Assembly: GCA_902574955.1 (NCBI GenBank)
Contig: CACGPQ010000007.1
Span: forward strand, 1 to 50,244
Direction: 5' to 3'
Length of the DNA stretch: 50,244 nucleotides
Origin: an uncultured Synechococcaceae cyanobacterium
GTDB lineage: Bacteria; Cyanobacteriota; Cyanobacteriia; PCC-6307; Cyanobiaceae
The notes beneath the pieces were generated by a model. It saw nothing but the letters and a program-made list of their open reading frames with translations. It did not search any database and was not told the origin of the DNA. The position numbers and the translations under genes are program-made. Of this stretch, positions 17,513 through 25,081 are shown piece by piece; the stretch's first letter is position 1, and every line of letters starts with the position of its first letter.

Positions 17513-17531
17513 TTTTTTTTGATATTTACTT

Positions 17532-17948
17532 ATGCTTCAGAGTAATAGATTAACAATTTATGCTATTGGCAAAATAAAGAAACTTTGGATTAGAGATGGA
17601 ATTAATCAATACAAAAAAAGAATGCCTGAACTTATTATTAATGAGTTAAAAACTTTTAATTTAAATAATCTTAGATCTTATAACAATATTATTATCTGCT
17701 TAAGTGAAGAAGGGAAGCAGTTTAATTCAGTTGAACTTTGTTCTTTTCTCTTAAGTTTTAAAAATAAAAAAATTAATTTCTTAATCGGTGATACTGATGG
17801 CATTAGTTCAGATATAAAAAAAAATTCAGATCTTATACTAAGTTTGTCTCCTTTAACTTTTCCTCATGAATTAGCTAGATTAATTCTAATCGAGCAAATC
17901 TATAGAGCTGTTTCTATATCTAAAAACTCCCCTTACCATCGCTCTTAA
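17532..17948 (+). CDS. rlmH: 23S rRNA pseudouridine1915 N3-methyltransferase
   Basis: A SPOUT methyltransferase acting on pseudouridine 1915 in helix 69 of the 70S ribosome. It begins [21 protein letters not shown] and ends with the knotted SAM-binding part: [10 protein letters not shown] near residue 91, [23 protein letters not shown], and the invariant SPYHRS tail. The family core is often FxIGGxxG; here Gly-Gly is Gly-Asp. At 138 aa it is slightly short but complete. Confidence 0.93.
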   Translation: MLQSNRLTIYAIGKIKKLWIRDGINQYKKRMPELIINELKTFNLNNLRSYNNIIICLSEEGKQFNSVELCSFLLSFKNKKINFLIGDTDGISSDIKKNSDLILSLSPLTFPHELARLILIEQIYRAVSISKNSPYHRS

Positions 17949-18017
17949 AAAGGTTAGATTTAATCTAAAATTAATCTATATAAATTTAATAACTAACTAT
18001 TTTTTGAATTTTTATTG

Positions 18018-18037
18018 TATAGTACATATATACTATT
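18018..18037 (+). promoter_or_regulatory. LexA (SOS) box and promoter of umuDC
   Basis: TAGTACATATATACTA (18020-18035) has perfect 5-bp arms TAGTA/TACTA around a 6-nt centre and resembles the cyanobacterial LexA operator (AGTAC-N4-GTACT type). It overlaps candidate -10 boxes TATAGT (18018-18023) and TATACT (18029-18034); TTGAAT at 18004-18009 is a possible weak -35. Only 12 nt separate it from the umuD start, so bound LexA would block initiation. Confidence 0.7.
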
Positions 18038-18047
18038 AATTTAAATC

Positions 18048-18461
18048 TTGGATTCCTTTGATTCAGCTACTAAAAAGTTCAGAATCCCCTTATTAAATGA
18101 TTCGGTATCTGCGGGGTTTCCTTCTCCCGCAGATGACTATACGGAAGAAAATATTGATTTAAATGAACATTTAATATCTAATCCGTTTAGCACTTTTTTT
18201 CTTAGAGTTAAAGGTGACTCAATGATAAATGCAGGAATTAAAGATAAAGATTTAATAATAGTAGACAAGAGTTTAATAGCCAAGCCAGGGAATATTGTCA
18301 TCGCAATGATAGACGGAGAATTTACAATAAAAAGATTGTCTATAAAAAATGATGAATTATATTTAAAAGCAGAAAATCATAATTATCCTGATTTTAGATT
18401 TAAAAACCATATTGATGTACAGATATGGGGAGTTGTTATTTATTCAATACATAGCTATTGA
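18048..18461 (+). CDS. umuD: UmuD-type error-prone repair protein (S24 peptidase)
   Basis: The accessory subunit of DNA polymerase V; RecA-stimulated self-cleavage yields active UmuD'. The cleavage region is SVSAGFPSPADDY with the scissile bond predicted between Ala22 and Gly23 (Cys-Gly in E. coli). The nucleophile Ser58 lies in KGDSMINAG and the general base Lys95 in GEFTIKRL. At 137 aa it is full length. The start is TTG at 18048, 12 nt after the LexA box. Its stop overlaps the umuC ATG by one base (TGATG), indicating translational coupling. Confidence 0.93.
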   Translation: MDSFDSATKKFRIPLLNDSVSAGFPSPADDYTEENIDLNEHLISNPFSTFFLRVKGDSMINAGIKDKDLIIVDKSLIAKPGNIVIAMIDGEFTIKRLSIKNDELYLKAENHNYPDFRFKNHIDVQIWGVVIYSIHSY

Positions 18462-19747
18462 TGAGAATTTCAAGTATTGATGCTATAGCTCTTATAGATG
18501 CTAATAATTTTTATGCGTCATGTGAACAAAATATTAATCCTAATTTGAGAAATAAACCAGTAGTAATTTTATCTAATAATGATGGATGTATCATTGCGAG
18601 AAGTCCTGAAGCGCGAGCTTTAAAAATTAAAATGGGAACTCCTTATTTTAAGATCAAAGAAAAATTAAATGAATTAGATGTAGCAGTCTTAAGCTCAAAC
18701 TACTCGCTTTACGGCGATATGAGCAGAAGACTAATGAATTTATTAAAAAACCACTGTGAACAAATAGAAATCTATTCTATTGACGAAGCATTTGTCTCAA
18801 TTTCTAGACCTAATGATAAGGATCTATATCCTTGGGCAAGAAACATAAGATCATTAATATATCAGAATCTAGGGATTACCATAACAGTAGGAATAGGAGA
18901 AAATAAAGTAAGAGCAAAAATTGCTAATAAATTAGCTAAAAATATTGATTATTCAGCTGGAATATTTGATTTAGCTAGAACCAGAAATGAGAATAATTAT
19001 TTAAAAAGAATTAGTGTAGATAAGATATGGGGAGTCGGGAAACAAACCTCTAATTGGTTACAAAGTAAAGGTATTAAAAATGCAAAAGAATTAAGAGATA
19101 TGGAAGAAAATGAAATCATTAAGAAATTAGGCATAGTAGGAAAAAGATTGCAATTAGAACTGAAAGGTTATAAATGCCTGCCTATAGAAAAAACCAAGAA
19201 ATCAAAAAAAGAAATTCAGGTAAGCAGGAGTTTCGGTACTCCTGTCACAAAATTAGAAGACTTAACTCAAGCACTGGCGACTCACGCAATAAAAGCATCT
19301 GAAAAAATGAGAAGTCAAAACTTGGAATCATCTGATATTAGAGTATTTGCTAGAACCAGTAAATATTCAAGTCAAAATTATCAAAGAAGTGCTCATAGAA
19401 AACTTACAAATGCAACAAACGACACAAACAGCATTTTAAAAATAGTAGTTGAATTATCTAAAGAAATTTATAATCCCGAATATAAACTTTCAAAAGCTGG
19501 TGTTTTAATGCAGGATTTAACTAATAGCGAATATTTACAGCAATCAGTTATCAATTACAAATCTCAGAAAGACCTGAAAAAATCAGCGAATCTAATGAGA
19601 ACTATTGATTTATTAAATAAAAGATTTAATAACAATGCAATTACATGGGCTATTACAAAAATGCCAAAAAGTTGGACGATGAATAAGAATTTTTTAAGTC
19701 GCTCATCTACAACTGATATAGACCACCTCCCAACTATATTAAAGTGA
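18461..19747 (+). CDS. umuC: DNA polymerase V catalytic subunit UmuC
   Basis: A Y-family translesion polymerase. The palm motifs are IALIDANNFYASCE (first catalytic Asp, residue 13) and IEIYSIDEAFVSIS (Asp-Glu pair). The fingers/thumb part has TVGIGENKVRAKIANKLAK and the helix-hairpin-helix part IWGVGKQTSNWL. The C-terminal UmuC-specific domain follows and ends near residue 428. I chose ATG at 18461 rather than the TTG three bases earlier because it couples to the umuD stop. A small HExxH gene starts 9 nt downstream, so the transcript probably has three genes. Confidence 0.95.
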   Translation: MRISSIDAIALIDANNFYASCEQNINPNLRNKPVVILSNNDGCIIARSPEARALKIKMGTPYFKIKEKLNELDVAVLSSNYSLYGDMSRRLMNLLKNHCEQIEIYSIDEAFVSISRPNDKDLYPWARNIRSLIYQNLGITITVGIGENKVRAKIANKLAKNIDYSAGIFDLARTRNENNYLKRISVDKIWGVGKQTSNWLQSKGIKNAKELRDMEENEIIKKLGIVGKRLQLELKGYKCLPIEKTKKSKKEIQVSRSFGTPVTKLEDLTQALATHAIKASEKMRSQNLESSDIRVFARTSKYSSQNYQRSAHRKLTNATNDTNSILKIVVELSKEIYNPEYKLSKAGVLMQDLTNSEYLQQSVINYKSQKDLKKSANLMRTIDLLNKRFNNNAITWAITKMPKSWTMNKNFLSRSSTTDIDHLPTILK

Positions 19748-19756
19748 AAAAATAAA

Positions 19757-20224
19757 ATGGAATTTATTATATTTTTAAGCAAAATAGATAAAGAGATTCT
19801 TGACTTATTGAGAAAAGCAAACTACATAGTTGAAGAAAATAAAATTGAATGCCTCTTAAATAAAGAAATAAAAGGCCTACATAATTTTTTAGAAAATAAA
19901 ATAATAATATGTACTGAAAATGCAAAAAGGAAAACAAATTATAGAAATGAAAAGAAGCGACCAAACAAAGATAACTTCAAGACAGAATTGGCAATAAGAA
20001 AAGCATTAAGACATGAAGCTACTCATGCTATCCAAAAATGTAACAACAATAAGACAGTAGGAGATATAAAAAATTTAGAAGGTAAATTACATCAAAGTAA
20101 GAGGAAATCAGTAGAGTTCTCTACTTCCAATTTTTCTGGAACATATGCAAAGGAAGTTGAAGCTTATATTCTTGAAGATAAGCCTAAAAAGGTAAAAAAT
20201 ATGATTAAAAAATACTGCCTATAA
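19757..20224 (+). CDS. Putative HExxH zinc metallopeptidase in the umuDC unit
   Basis: A 155-aa soluble basic protein with no signal peptide or membrane helix. The central helix AIRKALRHEATHAIQKC holds HEATH at residues 86-90 (His86, Glu87, His90), a gluzincin-type zinc site. A downstream helix YAKEVEAYILEDKP offers Glu133 or Glu135 as third ligand. This arrangement of HExxH followed ~43 residues later by an E-x-E-A helix is reminiscent of Atp23-like and other small peptidases, but I cannot assign a family. It starts 9 nt after umuC, so it is likely under the same LexA box. It may cleave a damage-response protein, but that is inference. Confidence 0.7.
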   Translation: MEFIIFLSKIDKEILDLLRKANYIVEENKIECLLNKEIKGLHNFLENKIIICTENAKRKTNYRNEKKRPNKDNFKTELAIRKALRHEATHAIQKCNNNKTVGDIKNLEGKLHQSKRKSVEFSTSNFSGTYAKEVEAYILEDKPKKVKNMIKKYCL

Positions 20225-20240
20225 ATTTAAATAAAATATG

Positions 20241-22274
20241 TCAACTAGCAATAAAATTGCCACAACGTTGTTTATCTAAAAAATTTATATGTTGTCTTTC
20301 TAAGTAATATAATTCCTGAAATTTAATAGCATCTGAGTTTAAATCCTTAAAAAGATCATCTATCTCTTTATTAGTGTTTGATAAACCTGAAGAGGGGTTA
20401 TCAATCAATATAGATATACAATTTTCTAAAGTTTTTAATCTTTGAGAGCCCCAAGATTCGATCAAGTGTCTACATCTTTTTAAAGAATTATATTTCTCAA
20501 GAAGTGATAAAGTTCCAAGTAAATTATCTTTAGGATTAATCAACAATGTTAAAAACAATTCATTTGGGTTAATAAAACTATTAATTTTATTTGATGAATC
20601 AGGATTATTGAGAGCCAAGTAGTCAGGTAGAATTGAAATTAGGTTAATGGCAGAAAAATCTTTTTGAAGAATTTGACTATTTGGTTGTTTTAATTCATTT
20701 AAATAATTTAAACCCAAATTATTTTGTTCAATTTTTGAAATAGCTTCCCATAAATTTTGAATATATTTAGTATTAAAACCATTAATTTCTCTTTTAAGAA
20801 ATTCATCGCGAATAAAAAGCCGAAGATCAGGACAATGCAAATAATAAAAAATTATTTCCGATTCATTTTTCTCACGCCGAGAAATTTCATTTGGTTGTTC
20901 AAACTTTTTTGATCTACCATGCCAACGAAATCCTTTAACTTGATTTCTTAAATCTTGTTCAAACTGTATAGCTAACCTTGCTTGTCCCTTACTCAATCGT
21001 TCGGAAACTTTTTGTAAGTAATGAGTTCTTATTGATGATTGAGGTAATTTGCTCAACAATTTTACCAATGCAGAAATAACACTCTGGAAATTTTCAGACT
21101 TAGTTAAATCTTTATCTTTAAAAATCTGATCAATCTCCCAATCAATCCAGTAGGATGAATTATCAATTAAATTAAAATAATCTTCTCGAGTATGATTATT
21201 CAAAAATTCGTCAGGATCTTTAAAATCGTTAAGCTGAAGAACCTTAAGATTAATTTGATCATGGATAGATAAGCTTTCGACTTCTTTTATTACCCTTTTT
21301 GTAGCTAATATCCCTGCATTATCAGAATCAAAATTCAAGATTATATTTTTATTATCTGTACATCTACATAGTTGAGAAATTTGATACTTGTTTAATGCGG
21401 TACCGAGGGAAGCTACAGAATTAGAAATACCTTTTGAATGAAGAGAAATTACATCAAAGTATCCTTCAACAATAATAGCTTTATCTTTTTTTCTTATATT
21501 GCTAGATGCTTTTTCAAATGCAAACAACATTTTCCCTTTTTCAAATATCTCTGATTCAGGAGAATTAAGATATTTGGGTTCCTGTCCATCAAGAGATCTT
21601 CCACCAAAGGCAACTACTCGTCCCTGCATGTCATGTATTGGAACGATTAATCTATTCCTAAAACGGTCATATATCTTATCAGAATTATCTTTAGAAATTG
21701 CAAGTCCTGAAGCCAATATTTGATTAATAGGAAATTTTTCTACCTTGGATAGATAATTAAATAAATCATTCCATGAATTTGGGGCAAAACCTAATTCAAA
21801 ATAATCAATAATTTTATTACTCAAGTTTCTTTTGGATGTTAAGTACCTCTTGGCTTCAACACCAAGAGAATTATTTAATTGAGACTTAAACCAATTTTTA
21901 GTTACTCTTAATATTTTATAGAGCTCCTCCTTTCTAGATAATTGTTTTTTGTAAGCTTCTACTTGGGGGCCCTCAAGATTTTCAACATTAATATTATTTT
22001 TCTTAGCAAGAGAAAGTACAACATCAGAAAAATTTGCACGAGTAAATTCCATTAAAAATTTAATAGAGTTACCACCAGCACCACAGGAAAAACAATAATA
22101 GAATTGCTTACTTGGTGATACTGTCATAGATGGTTTAGTATCGTCATGAAAAGGACAAATCCCAACAAATTCCTTGCCTTTCTTCTTAAGAACAATATGT
22201 TCAGATATAACTTCGACAATATCTGCCTTTTCCTTAACCTCTTGAATAGTTCTTGGGTGTATCGAATGAACCAT
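20241..22274 (-). CDS. dnaG: DNA primase
   Basis: Synthesises RNA primers at the replication fork with DnaB helicase. The N-terminal CHC2 zinc ribbon shows CPFHDDTKP and YYCFSCGAGG (residues about 40-68). The primase core includes FGGRSLDGQEPKYLNSPES. The Toprim motifs are IIVEGYFDVISLHSKG (Glu) and LNFDSDNAG (Asp-x-Asp). The C-terminal helicase-binding domain is present but divergent. At 677 aa it is the usual cyanobacterial length. It is convergent with the HExxH gene (16-bp gap). Confidence 0.96.
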   Translation of the reverse strand: MVHSIHPRTIQEVKEKADIVEVISEHIVLKKKGKEFVGICPFHDDTKPSMTVSPSKQFYYCFSCGAGGNSIKFLMEFTRANFSDVVLSLAKKNNINVENLEGPQVEAYKKQLSRKEELYKILRVTKNWFKSQLNNSLGVEAKRYLTSKRNLSNKIIDYFELGFAPNSWNDLFNYLSKVEKFPINQILASGLAISKDNSDKIYDRFRNRLIVPIHDMQGRVVAFGGRSLDGQEPKYLNSPESEIFEKGKMLFAFEKASSNIRKKDKAIIVEGYFDVISLHSKGISNSVASLGTALNKYQISQLCRCTDNKNIILNFDSDNAGILATKRVIKEVESLSIHDQINLKVLQLNDFKDPDEFLNNHTREDYFNLIDNSSYWIDWEIDQIFKDKDLTKSENFQSVISALVKLLSKLPQSSIRTHYLQKVSERLSKGQARLAIQFEQDLRNQVKGFRWHGRSKKFEQPNEISRREKNESEIIFYYLHCPDLRLFIRDEFLKREINGFNTKYIQNLWEAISKIEQNNLGLNYLNELKQPNSQILQKDFSAINLISILPDYLALNNPDSSNKINSFINPNELFLTLLINPKDNLLGTLSLLEKYNSLKRCRHLIESWGSQRLKTLENCISILIDNPSSGLSNTNKEIDDLFKDLNSDAIKFQELYYLERQHINFLDKQRCGNFIAS

Positions 22275-22371
22275 TGAGATTTTTGTTAAAAAATAAATAA
22301 TGATTTATTTGTTATAGGTCAAAATTAAATAAGAATCTACTTAATTTCACAATAAAATTATTTTTTAAATA

Positions 22372-23259
22372 ATGAATATCACAGATTTAGAAAAAAAATT
22401 TAATTCATTTAATTGGTTTAATTTGGTATTTGCCTCATTTTTCTTTAGTTTGATGACTTTGTGCGTAAAAAATATTGATAAAAGGATACCTATATATGAA
22501 TTAGTTTTATTCAGATCATTATTAAGTTTAATGATTACATTATTCATAATTAAACTAAAAAATATAAATCCTTGGGGCAAAAATAAACCATTACTTATCT
22601 TAAGAGGTGTTTTAGGAACATTAGCTTTAATTTGTATTTTTTATGCAATAAGAAATATGCCTCTTAGTATATCTACTGTCATTCAGTACACATATCCTAT
22701 TTTTATATCTATATTTGCTGGCATATTTATAAAGGAAAAAATAACTCGGAATATAATTTTTGCTTTAATTATTGGCTGGATTGGAATATTAATAATATTA
22801 AATCCAAATCATTTATCAAATATAAACGTTGAAATTGAAAATGTTTCGATTTTGATAGCATTTCTTGGAGCAATCTGCACTGCATTAGCTTATGTTGCAG
22901 TTAAAAAACTTTCATTTACTGAAGATGTTTATGTAATTATTGAATATTTTCCACTTGTTTCTTTTATAACTTTATCGCCAATTGTATTAATTAACTGGGT
23001 TACCCCTAATTGGAATGAATTAGTTTGGATAATTGGCATTGGCTTATTTACCCAATTAGGTCAGACTTTTCTAACTATAGGATTAAAAAATTCACCTGCA
23101 TCTGAAGCTTCAACAATTAACTATTTGCAAGTTTTATTCGGGTCAATTTGGGGGGTTTTGTTTTTTAGTGAAATAATAAACATAAATTTTTTATTAGGCG
23201 CCTCTCTAGTTTTATTAGGAACTATTATATCTACTACCAAAATAATCAAAAGGACATAG
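22372..23259 (+). CDS. EamA/DMT-superfamily permease
   Basis: An integral membrane protein of 295 aa with about ten hydrophobic helices in two EamA repeats. The first repeat includes LILRGVLGTLALICIFYAI and YTYPIFISIFAGIFIKEKI; the second includes TIGLKNSPASEASTINYLQ and FFSEIININFLLGASLVLLG. The family exports or imports metabolites such as amino acids, nucleosides or sugars; the substrate cannot be told from sequence. A 97-bp AT-rich gap separates it from divergent dnaG. The next gene begins 10 nt downstream. Confidence 0.88.
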   Translation: MNITDLEKKFNSFNWFNLVFASFFFSLMTLCVKNIDKRIPIYELVLFRSLLSLMITLFIIKLKNINPWGKNKPLLILRGVLGTLALICIFYAIRNMPLSISTVIQYTYPIFISIFAGIFIKEKITRNIIFALIIGWIGILIILNPNHLSNINVEIENVSILIAFLGAICTALAYVAVKKLSFTEDVYVIIEYFPLVSFITLSPIVLINWVTPNWNELVWIIGIGLFTQLGQTFLTIGLKNSPASEASTINYLQVLFGSIWGVLFFSEIININFLLGASLVLLGTIISTTKIIKRT

Positions 23260-23269
23260 AATATAAATA

Positions 23270-23641
23270 TTGGAATATAAAAAAGTGAAATTTTTCTATT
23301 TAGCTTTATTATTTTGTTTTTCTCCTATTGTTGAAGTTAATGCAACAACTCCAAAGTCAGTAACTTGCACAAGAACAGAATATAGAGAGGAGTACATTCC
23401 TGGAACGAAATCAAATCCAGGCTACGTAAAAAGTTATGAAGTAGACGTTTTAATACCTTGTGGAGGTCAAAGCAAAGCTGAAAAAATTGATAATAATGAC
23501 TGTAGTGAAGGATCTGTTATTGGTGGTATTCTTGGTGCTGGGATAGCTTTATCCTCATCCAGAGGGAAAGACCGATTTTGGGCTGTACCTGCTGGCGGGA
23601 CAGCAGGTGCGCTAATAGGATGTCAGGTGGATGGTGGTTAA
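23270..23641 (+). CDS. Exported glycine-zipper protein (17-kDa-antigen-like)
   Basis: A short signal peptide (KFFYLALLFCFSPIVEVNA, cleavage before TTP) precedes a polar domain with four Cys. The C-terminal glycine zipper reads GSVIGGILGAGIAL and later PAGGTAGALIGCQ, as in the 17-kDa surface-antigen/glycine-zipper 2TM family, which associates with membranes. The TTG at 23270 gives 123 aa; the GTG at 23285 starts nearer the signal peptide and is an alternative. The stop abuts the TTG start of ruvA directly, so the genes are probably coupled. Location is likely periplasmic or outer membrane; function unknown. Confidence 0.75.
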   Translation: MEYKKVKFFYLALLFCFSPIVEVNATTPKSVTCTRTEYREEYIPGTKSNPGYVKSYEVDVLIPCGGQSKAEKIDNNDCSEGSVIGGILGAGIALSSSRGKDRFWAVPAGGTAGALIGCQVDGG

Positions 23642-24316
23642 TTGATTAGTTGGATAAATGGAGATTTGGTTGAATTATGGGAAACTAATCAAAAATTTTT
23701 CATTTTAATTAATTGTCAAGGATTAGGATACGAAATACAAATACTAGAATCCTTCTTTCTCAAATTAAAAACAAATCAGATATCAAATAAAAACATTACT
23801 CTTTGGATAAAACACATTAAGAAAGAAGATTCAGATTTATTATTTGGCTTTACCTCAAAGGAACAAAAGAATTTCTTTATTGAAATTTTAAGTATTCGAG
23901 GTGTTGGTTCTCAAATTAGTATGGGGATATTAAATAAATTTTCTATTAATGAAGTAATCAATGCAATAAAAACACAAAACAAAAAATTAATTTGTTCTGT
24001 ACCTGGCATAGGACAAAAAATGAGTGATCGATTATTTTTAGAATTAAAAGGTAAATTTAAAAGTAAAATTCTATTTGAAGAAGAAAAAAGCAAAGATGAA
24101 TTAGAGATTAAGGATCCTGAAATTAATAAAATGATGGAGGACCTTCAGTTAACCCTTCAATCATTAAATTACAAAAATAAAGAAATAAATGCTATTTTGC
24201 CAATTATCATTAAAGAAGTAGATCTCCCTGCTAAAAAAGAAAATAATTTATCATTTGAAAATCTATTGAAATTAGCTATGAATTATCTAGATAAAGGTAG
24301 TAGAAATTTAGCTTGA
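23642..24316 (+). CDS. ruvA: Holliday junction branch-migration protein RuvA
   Basis: The tetrameric DNA-binding subunit that guides RuvB in recombination repair. It starts MISWINGDLVEL (cf. MIGWLKGxLVE in homologues), has the OB-fold N-domain, the helix-hairpin-helix pair (ILSIRGVGSQISMGIL and LICSVPGIGQKMSDRLFLELKGK) and the C-terminal RuvB-binding domain (LQLTLQSLNYKNKEI). At 224 aa it is slightly long because of a charged linker. The start is TTG at 23642 immediately after the previous stop. Confidence 0.93.
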   Translation: MISWINGDLVELWETNQKFFILINCQGLGYEIQILESFFLKLKTNQISNKNITLWIKHIKKEDSDLLFGFTSKEQKNFFIEILSIRGVGSQISMGILNKFSINEVINAIKTQNKKLICSVPGIGQKMSDRLFLELKGKFKSKILFEEEKSKDELEIKDPEINKMMEDLQLTLQSLNYKNKEINAILPIIIKEVDLPAKKENNLSFENLLKLAMNYLDKGSRNLA

Positions 24317-24351
24317 TGACGTAGTATTATAGAAGAAAGAAAATAAATTTT

Positions 24352-24621
24352 ATGTCATTAGATACAGCTGAAAAACAAAAGCTGATTGAAACGCATCAAG
24401 TACATCCAACTGATACAGGTTCTGTAGAAATTCAGGTAGCAATGCTTTCTAAGAGAATATCGAAATTAAGTGATCATCTCCAAGGAAACATTCATGATTT
24501 CGCTTCAAGGCAAGGATTATTAAAAATGATTGGCAAAAGGAAAAGATTACTATCTTACATAAAAGACAAAAACGTTCAGAGATATCAAGAACTATTAAAG
24601 AAAATTGGAATCAGAGGATGA
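24352..24621 (+). CDS. rpsO: 30S ribosomal protein S15
   Basis: Binds the central domain of 16S rRNA at an early assembly step. At 89 aa the sequence follows the family: [52 protein letters not shown], with the conserved His and Asp/Ser that contact rRNA, and a C-terminal [12 protein letters not shown]. It lies 35 nt after ruvA, and the PAM68-like gene begins 9 nt later. Confidence 0.97.
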   Translation: MSLDTAEKQKLIETHQVHPTDTGSVEIQVAMLSKRISKLSDHLQGNIHDFASRQGLLKMIGKRKRLLSYIKDKNVQRYQELLKKIGIRG

Positions 24622-24630
24622 TCTCAATTA

Positions 24631-25080
24631 ATGAAAAAAAAGCAAACTAAAAAAAAGATACAAAATAAAAAGAAAAAAATTTATTCTCAGAAAACTGCTT
24701 TCGCAAATCTTGAAAAAGCATCTAATAGTGTAACTACCCCAAAGCGATCCTCAAGTGGCATACCTAAATATGTTGCCGATAGAATGGCAAGAAGAATATT
24801 TTTTACAGCTGGAATACCGACAATATTAGGAATGTCTGTTTTTGTTGTTAGCTACATTATCGTTACAAGAAATATTGCTGAAATACCTCCTTCCTCAACA
24901 ATTGCAATTTCAGCATTGTTTTTTTTGTTAGGTCTAGCAGGATTGAGTTTTGGAATATTATCAGCTAGTTGGGATAAAGAACCTGGATCTTTTTTTGGAA
25001 TTGAAAATATACCAATGAACATACAACGCGCAAAAGCAGCCTTCAAACCTGCAACACAAAACTTCGAGGATAAAAGTTAA
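24631..25080 (+). CDS. PAM68-like photosystem II assembly protein (DUF3464)
   Basis: A 149-aa membrane protein related to plant PAM68 and Synechocystis Sll0933, which assist early PSII assembly. The Lys-rich N-terminus (MKKKQTKKKIQNKKKK) is followed by PKYVADRMARRIFFTAGIPT, two hydrophobic helices (about 62-84 and 93-112) and the end motif LSASWDKEPGSFFGIEN, typical of the family. The start ATG is 9 nt after rpsO. Its stop is one base away from the convergent dnaE stop. Confidence 0.85.
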   Translation: MKKKQTKKKIQNKKKKIYSQKTAFANLEKASNSVTTPKRSSSGIPKYVADRMARRIFFTAGIPTILGMSVFVVSYIIVTRNIAEIPPSSTIAISALFFLLGLAGLSFGILSASWDKEPGSFFGIENIPMNIQRAKAAFKPATQNFEDKS

Positions 25081-25081
25081 T

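Noticed and set aside
17954-17968. TTAGAT-TTA-ATCTAA hairpin after rlmH
   Set aside because: Six A/T-rich pairs, no T-run; too weak to be called a terminator in such AT-rich DNA.
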